From NCBI GenBank assembly GCA_018065225.1, contig JAGHTS010000056.1, forward strand, positions 1-5,472: DNA of 5,472 nucleotides. The letters run 5' to 3'. This DNA is from Candidatus Phascolarctobacterium caballi (lineage in GTDB: Bacteria; Bacillota; Negativicutes; Acidaminococcales; Acidaminococcaceae). This document shows, in pieces, positions 1 through 5,472 of this stretch (position 1 is its first letter; each line of letters opens with the position of its first letter). The notes under the pieces were generated by a model, which was given only the letters and a program-made list of their open reading frames with translations, ran no database searches and was not told the DNA's origin. A program made the position numbers and the translations under genes.

Positions 1-1
1 G

Positions 2-7
2 TATAAT
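2..7 (+). promoter_or_regulatory. Possible -10 box upstream of the operon segment
   Basis: A perfect TATAAT hexamer lies at 2-7 in a very AT-rich 61-base leader before the first gene. Any -35 element would fall outside the window, so this cannot be confirmed, and a TATAAT match in such AT-rich DNA may be chance. The leader has stops in all three plus-strand frames, so no upstream coding sequence on that strand reads into the first gene. Confidence 0.25.
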
Positions 8-45
8 TATAAAGTATAAAATTGTCTGTAAAATACTATTTGATT

Positions 46-52
46 AGGAAGG
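46..52 (+). promoter_or_regulatory. Ribosome binding site for the first gene
   Basis: AGGAAGG ends nine bases before the ATG at 62. This fixes that ATG as the start and argues against a longer product. It matters because the pilin-like N-terminus lacks a leader peptide. Confidence 0.7.
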
Positions 53-61
53 CGATATAAA

Positions 62-784
62 ATGTTAGTAAAAGTTTTAGCAGCGATAATGTTTATAATA
101 ACGATGTCCCACATGGACGGGATGGTCCCCGGTGATGTGTTCAAAAAGAATGTGGACAACACCCGTAACAGGACGATGCTGACCATTGTGGATGATGCTC
201 TTGTCAATCACTTTTGTAATAGTGGCGGACAACTGCCGGAAACATTGGACGGGCTGATGGCATTGGGCGTAAAAGAGAATTTGGACGATAATTTTGGTTA
301 TACAAAAACAGGTGACAATACTTATAATTTGTGGATTAAAGGCACAAAAGAGTTTAGTGCCAACAGCGGCAGGGATTTGACCAGCAATGTTTTCAACTAT
401 ACCAAAGATGAAAACGGGCAAAGCATTTTTGTGGGTAAAGATTCCATAATGCACGCGCTCATCACTTATAATATTGATGCTTGGACGGGACATGTTGTTG
501 GTATTGACAGTATTGCCTGTGATGTGTGGTATGAAGGTGACAGGGGTAATGCTTCTGATGCTTATGTTGCAGATTTTTCCGGGATCAGGAACGGCAGGGA
601 TGTTTTGAGTGTTCTGGCAAATTTTATGAAAGTTTTTTATGGTGCAGAAGAAATTGCTACTTATGACAGGGCTTGTGACCAGGACGGGGAAATAATCCAG
701 TGGCTGTTTGAGGAACTTACGGATGATATTAAGAAGTCGTGGACTGATCCCGAAGATTGGTGGAACAGTATTGATTGGTTATGA
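62..784 (+). CDS. Pilin-derived protein lacking a prepilin leader (240 aa)
   Basis: Function is not recognised with certainty. The N-terminus (residues 1-27) is hydrophobic and reads LVKVLAAIMFIIT, close to the mature N-terminus of type IV pilins or pseudopilins (FTLVEVLAAI type). The next stretch (KNVDNTRNRT, then GGQLPETLDGL at about 55-65) has the layout of the pseudopilin alpha-1 helix followed by a 'G.LP.sLd.L' turn. There is no basic leader ending in Gly before this helix, and Lys4 sits where the conserved pilin Glu5 would align. Upstream in-frame stops (for example TGA at 41-43) and a good Shine-Dalgarno exclude a hidden leader. Residues 80-240 have no recognised fold. There are three cysteines (52, 153, 205) and an acidic, Trp-rich C-terminus (W227, W233, W234, W239). 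It is the first of a series of tightly packed genes leading into pilMNOPQ, so a role in pilus or pseudopilus assembly is inferred. The N-terminus could instead act as a signal peptide or membrane anchor. Confidence 0.6.
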   Translation: MLVKVLAAIMFIITMSHMDGMVPGDVFKKNVDNTRNRTMLTIVDDALVNHFCNSGGQLPETLDGLMALGVKENLDDNFGYTKTGDNTYNLWIKGTKEFSANSGRDLTSNVFNYTKDENGQSIFVGKDSIMHALITYNIDAWTGHVVGIDSIACDVWYEGDRGNASDAYVADFSGIRNGRDVLSVLANFMKVFYGAEEIATYDRACDQDGEIIQWLFEELTDDIKKSWTDPEDWWNSIDWL

Positions 785-1806
785 GTTTTTTCGGGCGGAA
801 AAAATTTAAGGGTTCGGCAGCACTTTTTCTTACGGTGGCAACGGCGGCAATGGTGTCTGCCATCGCCATTTCGTTGGTAAAGATAAATGCCGCATCTTCT
901 TCAAAATTGTTGTTAAGCAAAAGGCAGATGCAGGCACAGCAATATGCTTTGACGGAAGCGGATTTGGTTAAGGCCTTGCGTTTTAGGGAAATTAGTCATG
1001 ATACTTATAATCTTGGTACAAGCGGTACTGTACAAATTTCCGGAAGCGATTACTATAAAAATGTGGTAATCGGCAATGAAGAATATGATGAGGACAGTTC
1101 AATAGCAAAAAGGGTTGTTACTATAGAAATTTTTCATAAATCTGATACAACCCATCCTGTATTTCGGTTACAGGTACCCCGTTATGAAAGGGAAAAAAAC
1201 AGTTATGTCCCCGTGGGAACAATTATCGGTTGGGCGGGTATTGGTATTCCGTCCGATGAAGATGGTACATGGATTGAATGTAATGGTAAAGGTTGTCTGC
1301 TCTATGGAAATTTAAACAGGGTTTTAAAAGACAATCAGCAGGCAGACCACGGGTTTACACCCGATTTCCGAAATGGCTATTTGTGTGCTGGAAACAGTAG
1401 TACTGTCGGAGGTCAATGGGACCAGAAATTACCTGATTTGTATGGTGAGTTGAAATTAGATTATATATATTATTCGGGATATGATGAAGCGAATTACAGT
1501 TCGCTTTATGAACGCAGCCCTCTTGTATTTAGGCAAAATCCCTTTTCTCTTGTAAGGGACAGATCAAGAGGTTCTTTAAACAGAAGAATGAAAAGTGATA
1601 AGAGTATAGAATCAGTTTCGGCAAATAAAATTGTTTTTGAACCGGCTAATATACAATATCCTGATAATATTCTTGATGCCCTGGGTATTTTAATTGGCAC
1701 TCGGGATAAAAGTATCTACAGTAGCCGTAACAGCGATTTTATTGGTGGTACATCTACAGTACAACCAAAAACAACAGTAGTGCGGTATTTTATGAAAGCG
1801 GAATAA
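781..1806 (+). CDS. PilX-like minor pilin fused to a phage tail-collar-like domain, copy 1 (341 aa)
   Basis: Start chosen at ATG 781, which overlaps the previous stop as ATGA. It gives an 11-residue leader ending KKFKG, the same length as in the downstream paralogue. A TTG at 775 would add two residues. Residues 1-11 are a basic leader with Gly11 as the likely prepilin peptidase site. Residues 12-35 form a hydrophobic helix, and position +5 of the mature form is Phe rather than Glu. Residues 51-66 (QAQQYALTEADLVKAL) match the 'QA...AEagl.rA' pattern of PilX-type N-terminal domains. From about residue 144 the protein resembles phage tail-fibre collar domains: PVGTIIGWAG at 144-153, WIECNG at 164-169, TPDFRN at 193-198, LPDLYGEL at 217-224 and a final QPKTTVVRYFMKAE at 328-341. 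Residues 251-274 are strongly basic and have no counterpart in copy 2. Inferred role: low-abundance pilin whose distal domain acts in binding at the pilus tip or cell surface. The fusion is seen directly; the adhesive role is inference. Confidence 0.75.
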   Translation: MSFFGRKKFKGSAALFLTVATAAMVSAIAISLVKINAASSSKLLLSKRQMQAQQYALTEADLVKALRFREISHDTYNLGTSGTVQISGSDYYKNVVIGNEEYDEDSSIAKRVVTIEIFHKSDTTHPVFRLQVPRYEREKNSYVPVGTIIGWAGIGIPSDEDGTWIECNGKGCLLYGNLNRVLKDNQQADHGFTPDFRNGYLCAGNSSTVGGQWDQKLPDLYGELKLDYIYYSGYDEANYSSLYERSPLVFRQNPFSLVRDRSRGSLNRRMKSDKSIESVSANKIVFEPANIQYPDNILDALGILIGTRDKSIYSSRNSDFIGGTSTVQPKTTVVRYFMKAE

Positions 1807-1809
1807 CAG

Positions 1810-2697
1810 ATGATAAAGTTGCAATATAAAAAATTTAAAGGTTCAGCCATATTGGTATTGACAGTGGTAACAGCAACTATGATTGCCGCCATTGCCTTGT
1901 CTTTGGTAAAACTTAATTCGGCAGCGACTTCAACTGTTTTAATGAACAAGACGCAAGTACAGGCACAGCAGTATGCCTTGGCTGAGGCGTCTTTGGTAAG
2001 GGCTATGCGGTATACTGAACTCAGTACGAACGAATATTACAGACGTATTAATAATACTGTTGAGCCAATCAGCGGCAGTAATTTTTCTAAAAAAGTTACC
2101 ATTGGCAGTGAAATGAATTTTTCTGGCAGCAGTGTTATCAAACAACGTACGGTGAATATACAGATTTATCACAATACAGATATGAGCGACCCGGTAATTA
2201 ATTTGGATGTGCCACGTTATAACAGAGAAAAGGATTATATGCCGGTGGGGGCGATTGTGGCATGGGCAGGTAGCGGTTCCCCAAGTGATGTTAACGGCAA
2301 ATGGTTGGAATGTAATGGCAGTACTATCAGCAGTGATTACGGGGAAGTGCGTAATGCTTCTGTAAATGTTAAAACTACCAAGACACCGGATTTTAGGGGT
2401 ACTTATTTGGCAGGTGCAGCCGATACTTCGGAAATTTGTACAACATTGAATGCGGCTTTGCCTAACATTGAAGGTAGTATAACCTTGAATTATGTTGCAA
2501 AAAATACAAATGTATCAGTATCGGGTGTTTTTACTGCCCCTAGCATATCAGTTGCTTCAATATCAGGGTCGGGTGGTTTGTCAACGGAAAGTACAAAAAT
2601 CGTTTTTAATGCCAGTAATGTTAGTGCTATTTATGGCAGGGCGGAAGATGTGCGTCCTAAAACGACAAAAATACGTTATTTTATAAAGGCAGAATAA
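1810..2697 (+). CDS. PilX-like minor pilin fused to a phage tail-collar-like domain, copy 2 (295 aa)
   Basis: Tandem paralogue of the preceding gene, three bases downstream of its stop, with only a weak purine-rich site upstream, so translational coupling is likely. Leader residues 1-11 end KKFKG. A hydrophobic helix follows (12-35, mature +5 is Val, not Glu), then the PilX-type motif QAQQYALAEASLVRAM (51-66). Residues 72-134 are a beta-rich-looking region shared with copy 1. The C-terminal half is the clearer tail-fibre match: PVGAIVAWAG (145-154), WLECNG (165-170), TPDFRGTYLAGA (192-203), LPNIEGSITL (217-226) and a terminal VRPKTTKIRYFIKAE (281-295). The last is very like the 'vRPkn...y.IKA' ending of tail-fibre receptor-binding domains. 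Between these lies a Ser/Gly-rich stretch (about 236-265) that differs completely from copy 1. Domain fusion is well supported; surface binding is inferred. No phage structural genes lie nearby, so this is not a prophage remnant in the ordinary sense. Confidence 0.78.
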   Translation: MIKLQYKKFKGSAILVLTVVTATMIAAIALSLVKLNSAATSTVLMNKTQVQAQQYALAEASLVRAMRYTELSTNEYYRRINNTVEPISGSNFSKKVTIGSEMNFSGSSVIKQRTVNIQIYHNTDMSDPVINLDVPRYNREKDYMPVGAIVAWAGSGSPSDVNGKWLECNGSTISSDYGEVRNASVNVKTTKTPDFRGTYLAGAADTSEICTTLNAALPNIEGSITLNYVAKNTNVSVSGVFTAPSISVASISGSGGLSTESTKIVFNASNVSAIYGRAEDVRPKTTKIRYFIKAE

Positions 2698-2698
2698 G

Positions 2699-3640
2699 AT
2701 GGCAGTAATTCTTAATTTGGGACGGGAATGTTCCTGTACCGTATTGCAACAGAATAAAGACAAAAGCTGGAAGGTTGTCAGTTTTTCTGATACAACCAAC
2801 GACCAGCGTTTTGAAGAATATATTTGCAAACGGCTTGATGATTTGCTGTTGCATAATGTTTCCCGTTTTGCGGACGCTTTGCAACGTTATTTTTCTAAAA
2901 AATATTTTCAAAATGAAAAATTTTATATTACAGTATCGGGGTTGGACACACAATACAGGACAGAAATATATAATGAACAAGATTTTGTTGGTATAGAATT
3001 TGCCAAAATGTCTGAGGAAGACATTTTGAACGTGGTAAAAGCCAAGATGCCGGAAGGGGCTAAGGAATTGCATGATGATTACCAGCCCTGTGTTATGCAT
3101 TGTGCCCAGTATTCAGAAGTGATTATGGCTGCGGCATTTTTGCCTAAAGAATATTTGCAGGTAATCAAAGACGCTTTCAGTTTGGCTGGTTTTGATTTGT
3201 TTGGTATTTATCCATTGGCTTATGGTGTATATAATGCGTTAAACTTTGCGGACGGTTATCCCAAAATGGTGTACTTGCAGGATGCCACTATGATATTCAG
3301 TAATTTGGGTATGGTGGTTTGGGACAAGCCGGAGGAGATGCCGTTCCAGCAACGGGAACTTGACCGCTATCTGTATGAGGATTTTGCCAAGATTTACAGT
3401 TTGGATGCATCAGGTATGAATTATTCTGTATTAAGTTTGGCAAATGCTGTTGCGGCATTACGGGTCAAAACAGAAAAATTTACACCCAAATTCCGGATTA
3501 TAGGGGCATTTGGTGTGCTTTTGGGTGCCAAAGATTTGGGTGAAAATAAAGATGGGGAAGGATTAGATAGTGTTACCAGTTCAATTAGGAAACTATTTTC
3601 AAAAGAAGGAAACGGAGCAGGCAAATTACCGGTGGAATAA
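2699..3640 (+). CDS. pilM: PilM-like actin-fold assembly protein
   Basis: PilM is a cytoplasmic actin-like protein that binds the N-terminal tail of PilN at the inner membrane; in type II secretion the equivalent is the cytoplasmic part of GspL. This 313-residue protein is somewhat short for PilM. Family-like segments include VVKAKMPEGAKELHDDYQ (112-129), in the position of the PilM 'A..yiPf.....DY' region. Another is AFLPKEYLQVIKDAFSLAGF (146-165) followed by IYPLAYGVYNAL, matching the PilM 'k.....y...l..aGl....ie..a.a...al' segment. FRIIGAFGVLLGAKDL (265-280) resembles the C-terminal 'GaFGVLLr' nucleotide-pocket region. The phosphate motifs look degenerate: the N-terminal loop is ILNLGREC rather than a DIG-type loop, and no DIG is visible near 190-205. 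Start ATG 2699 lies one base after the previous stop, with AAAGG nine bases before it. Its last 71 bases overlap the next gene. Confidence 0.75.
   Translation: MAVILNLGRECSCTVLQQNKDKSWKVVSFSDTTNDQRFEEYICKRLDDLLLHNVSRFADALQRYFSKKYFQNEKFYITVSGLDTQYRTEIYNEQDFVGIEFAKMSEEDILNVVKAKMPEGAKELHDDYQPCVMHCAQYSEVIMAAAFLPKEYLQVIKDAFSLAGFDLFGIYPLAYGVYNALNFADGYPKMVYLQDATMIFSNLGMVVWDKPEEMPFQQRELDRYLYEDFAKIYSLDASGMNYSVLSLANAVAALRVKTEKFTPKFRIIGAFGVLLGAKDLGENKDGEGLDSVTSSIRKLFSKEGNGAGKLPVE
3558..3562 (+). promoter_or_regulatory. Ribosome binding site for the pilN GTG start, inside pilM
   Basis: AAGGA within a longer GGGGAAGGA run lies seven bases before GTG 3570, inside the pilM coding region. It supports the unusual GTG start and hence the 71-base pilM/pilN overlap. 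No ATG or GTG in the pilN frame offers a shorter alternative before the membrane segment. Confidence 0.6.
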
Positions 3641-4088
3641 ACCGCTGATCAAATTGTTGTCCAGTGCGTTTTTGTGGTTTGGCTTTACAGGAATGGTGGT
3701 TTCTGTGGGTGCTTATTTTTTGGTTGCGATGTTTAAACCGGAACAGATTTGCGATCAGGAGTATTTGAACAAAGCGCTTAAACTGGTTAATTCCGCCAAA
3801 CAACTTACAACTATGGCGGGACAGACGAGACCGAATAATATCAGTGTCTGCAAAGTTGTGCAGACCTTTATTGAGGAAATACCCGCCAATTTGGTGGTCA
3901 GCGATATCAGTATCAGACCGGAGCAGTATATTATCAGGGGTACAACTCCAATCATTGACGAGGCGTATGATTATGTAAAACTTTTGGATTTCGGTCCGTT
4001 GGCGGAAAAGAATTTAAGCACTTTGCAAAATGGATCGGGTTCATTTAGCTGGACGATTGATGTAACATTTAAGAAAGGTAAAAAATAA
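3570..4088 (+). CDS. pilN: PilN-like inner-membrane assembly protein
   Basis: PilN is a bitopic inner-membrane protein that pairs with PilO in the periplasm and contacts PilM through its cytoplasmic tail. The 172-residue product has a cytoplasmic tail (1-30), one membrane helix (about 31-53), a helical stretch (64-85) and a periplasmic ferredoxin-like domain. Within that domain, VVQTFIEEIPANLVVSDISI (96-115) followed by a strand ending IIRGTTP and a helix matches the PilN pattern 'l..l...iP.gvwl..l.......i.G.a.....v..f...L'. The usual N-terminal INLLP-type PilM-binding motif is not evident; only MLP is present at the very start. It begins at GTG 3570 inside pilM, and its stop overlaps the pilO start by one base (TAATG). 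Cysteines are at 61 and 94. Assignment rests on topology, motif layout and position between pilM and pilO. Confidence 0.75.
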   Translation: MLPVQLGNYFQKKETEQANYRWNKPLIKLLSSAFLWFGFTGMVVSVGAYFLVAMFKPEQICDQEYLNKALKLVNSAKQLTTMAGQTRPNNISVCKVVQTFIEEIPANLVVSDISIRPEQYIIRGTTPIIDEAYDYVKLLDFGPLAEKNLSTLQNGSGSFSWTIDVTFKKGKK

Positions 4089-4624
4089 TGCTGGAATCTT
4101 TTCTTAATGATAAATCCAAATTCCGTATAATGGTTATTTTCCGTATTGTGATAGGGATGATTTTTCTTGGTACTGCATTTTATTTTGTCAGTATGGCATC
4201 TGATACTTTGCTTGAAAACAACAGATTGGCATCCAATTATCAAAGCGAAAAAAATTGGCTGGCAAAGTTCAAGCCGGCAAAATTGAATGCCATTATTGCT
4301 TCTGTTCCCAAACCAGCCAAGGAGCAGGAAGTGGAAGATGTGCAGAACAAGCAGTTGGCGCTTTTGCAAAAACATCATGTCACTATTTTGAATGTACGGA
4401 AGGACAGTGTGTCCAAAGGCGCCGCTCCTAAAAAAGGCAGTTTGCCTTTTGTCAAAGCGGATTTGCAGTTACAGTCCAGTTGGGATAATTTGGTGGCGGC
4501 ATTGAATGAATTGGAAAAGAAAAATTTGGTGGTAATTACCGATTTGCAGTTAGATTCCAAGGACGGGGAGAGTGTTTTTACAAGAATGTCTTATAATATC
4601 TATTACGAACAGGGGAAGAAATAG
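4088..4624 (+). CDS. pilO: PilO-like inner-membrane assembly protein
   Basis: PilO forms a heterodimer with PilN in the inner membrane and binds PilP in the periplasm, helping align the machine with the secretin. This 178-residue protein has a short cytoplasmic tail (1-13), one membrane helix (about 14-37), a helical/coiled stretch (40-60) and a periplasmic ferredoxin-like domain. The segment FVKADLQLQSSWDNLVAALN (121-140) followed by ELEKKNLVVITDLQL is typical PilO: a strand, a helix with 'l..fl..Le', and a strand of the form 'v.i..l.l'. ATG 4088 shares one base with the pilN stop, and AAAGG nine bases upstream serves as the binding site. The length is slightly below the common 200-residue size. 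Confidence 0.78.
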   Translation: MLESFLNDKSKFRIMVIFRIVIGMIFLGTAFYFVSMASDTLLENNRLASNYQSEKNWLAKFKPAKLNAIIASVPKPAKEQEVEDVQNKQLALLQKHHVTILNVRKDSVSKGAAPKKGSLPFVKADLQLQSSWDNLVAALNELEKKNLVVITDLQLDSKDGESVFTRMSYNIYYEQGKK

Positions 4625-4626
4625 TT

Positions 4627-5073
4627 ATGCGGAAAATTACAGGACGTTTGATTTTTGGAACATATATGACCGCCAATATTCTGGCGCTTTTGTTATTTGC
4701 AGGTATTGTTTTTCTGAATGCGGAAGATATGGGTGTAACTAGTGCGACTAACAATTATGCCAACATAGACAAGATTGTTTATAATGATGGTGGTGTTATT
4801 ACCAGTGGCAATCAGCCCTTTGGAGTGTATACTGCAAAGAAAAAGAAAGGCGACAGATTTGAAAAGTTTTTTAATCCCAAAGGAAATAATAATAATGTTC
4901 GCAAGCCGAAAGTCAAGGTTGTTGGGGTGCTTCCGCCAGATGTGGCAATTTTAAATACAGGCAGTAATTTCTTTACTTTGCGTGTCGGTGAAAAATGCCC
5001 TGTGGGTGTTTTAAATGATGTATCAAATGAAGGAGTATATTTAAATGAAGAATTTATCAAATTTGAAAAATAA
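4627..5073 (+). CDS. pilP: PilP/GspC-like membrane-anchored periplasmic protein
   Basis: PilP connects the PilN-PilO dimer to the secretin; GspC has the same role in type II secretion. The 148-residue product has a membrane helix near the N-terminus (about 10-30), a low-complexity linker (33-93, including basic KKKK at 71-74 and NNNN at 87-90) and a small C-terminal beta domain (about 95-148). The domain runs VKVVGVLPPDVAIL, then FFTLRVGEKCPVGVLNDV, then GVYLNEEFIKFE. This order ('v.GV......ai......y.vk.Gd...g..v..i....v.l') is that of the PilP/GspC homology-region fold. No lipobox is visible, whereas classical PilP is a lipoprotein, so the anchoring is GspC-like. The start lies three bases after the pilO stop, with AGGGG 11 bases upstream. 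The last 29 bases overlap the secretin gene. Confidence 0.75.
   Translation: MRKITGRLIFGTYMTANILALLLFAGIVFLNAEDMGVTSATNNYANIDKIVYNDGGVITSGNQPFGVYTAKKKKGDRFEKFFNPKGNNNNVRKPKVKVVGVLPPDVAILNTGSNFFTLRVGEKCPVGVLNDVSNEGVYLNEEFIKFEK
5030..5035 (+). promoter_or_regulatory. Ribosome binding site for the secretin gene, inside pilP
   Basis: AAGGAG lies nine bases before ATG 5045, within the end of pilP. It is the best Shine-Dalgarno in the window and selects ATG 5045 over the internal ATG at 5084, which has only a weak upstream purine run. Confidence 0.7.
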
Positions 5074-5472
5074 TTCCTGGAAAATGTTTAGAAAGTTTTT
5101 GGCAGGCATTTTAAGTATGCTCCTGATTTGCGGCAACACTTTGGTCTATGCCCAAACAGTTGATTTTGCACCGGGAACTCCTGTGGTACAGGCACTGCGG
5201 GCATTGGGTTACAAGTTTAACCGTAACATTATCGTCAGCGGCAATGTCAGCGGCACGGTTTCCATGCATTTGGATGATGTGGACTTTGACGAAGCATTGC
5301 GTGCCATGAGCATTGCGGCAGGTTTCAGTTATGTGGAAGAAGGCAAGAATATTGTTATAGGCACACAGGATACAGTCAAACAGATGCGTACCTATACCAT
5401 TCATAATGTGGATGAAGAAGCCATTGCCAAGCAGTTAAAAGTGTTTGTGGAAGACGAAGAAGATGTGGTAGT
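5045..5472 (+). CDS. pilQ: Secretin, N-terminal part (cut by window end)
   Basis: The secretin forms the outer-membrane ring through which the pilus or pseudopilus substrate passes. Only 142 residues are in the window and the frame is open to the end. Residues 1-17 are a basic, hydrophilic start, 18-34 a hydrophobic core, and VYA at 34-36 is a likely signal peptidase I site. Residues about 38-107 form an STN domain (secretin/TonB N-terminal short domain): VDFAPGTPVVQALRALGYKF, then NIIVSGNVSGTVSMHLDDV, then the helix FDEALRAMSIAAGFSYVEEG and the strand NIVIG. TYTIHNVDEEAIAKQLKVFV (116-135) looks like the entry to the next secretin N-domain. The gene overlaps pilP by 29 bases. PilQ is preferred over GspD because of the pilMNOP order, but the channel domain that would settle it is outside the window. 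Confidence 0.85.
   Translation, partial: MKNLSNLKNNSWKMFRKFLAGILSMLLICGNTLVYAQTVDFAPGTPVVQALRALGYKFNRNIIVSGNVSGTVSMHLDDVDFDEALRAMSIAAGFSYVEEGKNIVIGTQDTVKQMRTYTIHNVDEEAIAKQLKVFVEDEEDVV

Noticed and set aside
77..493. 138-codon open frame on the minus strand
   Set aside because: It lies wholly within the first plus-strand gene, which has a good Shine-Dalgarno and pilin-like sequence. The antisense product has no recognisable domain and looks like a shadow.
775..780. TTG start at 775 for the first chimeric pilin
   Set aside because: ATG 781 gives an ATGA coupling with the upstream stop and the same 11-residue leader length as the paralogue. TTG 775 is nearer a weak GGTGG site but otherwise unsupported.
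2492..2686. Plus-strand open frame inside the second chimeric pilin
   Set aside because: Out of frame within the Ser/Gly-rich tip segment and terminal motif of the real gene; its product has no domain-like features.
781..2697. Prophage tail genes
   Set aside because: Although the C-terminal domains resemble tail fibres, the N-termini are pilin-like and all neighbours are pilus-assembly genes. No other phage gene is present.
2681..3100. 139-codon minus-strand frame across the start of pilM
   Set aside because: It is antisense to a gene with clear family features; composition is His/Phe/Ile-rich with no coherent domain.
3971..4378. 135-codon minus-strand frame over the pilN/pilO junction
   Set aside because: Antisense to two genes with conserved topology and coupling; no ribosome binding site or domain support.
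4885..4896. (AAT)4 repeat in pilP as a phase-variation switch
   Set aside because: It is only four units of a triplet, in frame and encoding Asn87-Asn90 of a linker. Changes in copy number would alter linker length, not reading frame.
5117..5134. Lipobox around Cys29 in the secretin signal sequence
   Set aside because: The residue before Cys is Ile, which is atypical for a lipobox, and VYA seven residues later is a better signal peptidase I site.

Overview
This window is a densely packed, all-plus-strand operon fragment encoding part of an envelope-spanning type IV pilus or type II secretion-like machine. It holds seven complete genes and the start of an eighth. The gene order, membrane topologies and family signatures fit pilM-pilN-pilO-pilP-pilQ, preceded by three genes that look like minor pilins or pilin-derived proteins. 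A secretin and an alignment complex (PilN/PilO/PilP) imply a diderm cell with an outer membrane. Base composition is moderately AT-rich (roughly 40% GC by eye), TTG is heavily used for Leu, and good purine-rich Shine-Dalgarno sites precede several genes. A low-GC diderm such as a Negativicutes member would fit, but the genus or phylum cannot be fixed from this sequence.

Region 1 (1-784): a short AT-rich leader, then a 240-residue protein. Its N-terminus resembles the hydrophobic helix and following region of a pilin, but it has no prepilin leader peptide, and Lys stands where the pilin Glu5 would be.

Region 2 (781-2697): two tandem paralogues. Each has an 11-residue basic leader ending in Gly, a hydrophobic helix and a PilX-type N-terminal domain. 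Each then carries a C-terminal half that closely resembles the receptor-binding end of phage tail fibres (tail-collar-like motifs: PVG..., W.ECNG, PDFR, LP, ...RYF.KAE). This pilin/phage-fibre chimera is the most notable thing in the window. The distal segments of the two copies have diverged strongly, as expected of binding tips.

Region 3 (2699-5472): PilM-like cytoplasmic actin-fold protein, PilN-like and PilO-like bitopic inner-membrane proteins, a PilP/GspC-like anchored periplasmic protein, and the N-terminus of a secretin (signal peptide, STN domain, start of the next N-domain), cut by the window edge.

Intergenic gaps are at most 3 bases and four junctions overlap (4, 71, 1 and 29 bases), so the genes are almost certainly co-transcribed and often translationally coupled. 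The inferred model is that PilM-N-O-P-Q form the trans-envelope assembly platform and channel, while the upstream genes supply low-abundance or tip subunits. The tail-fibre-like domains would then be presented at the pilus tip or cell surface as adhesins.
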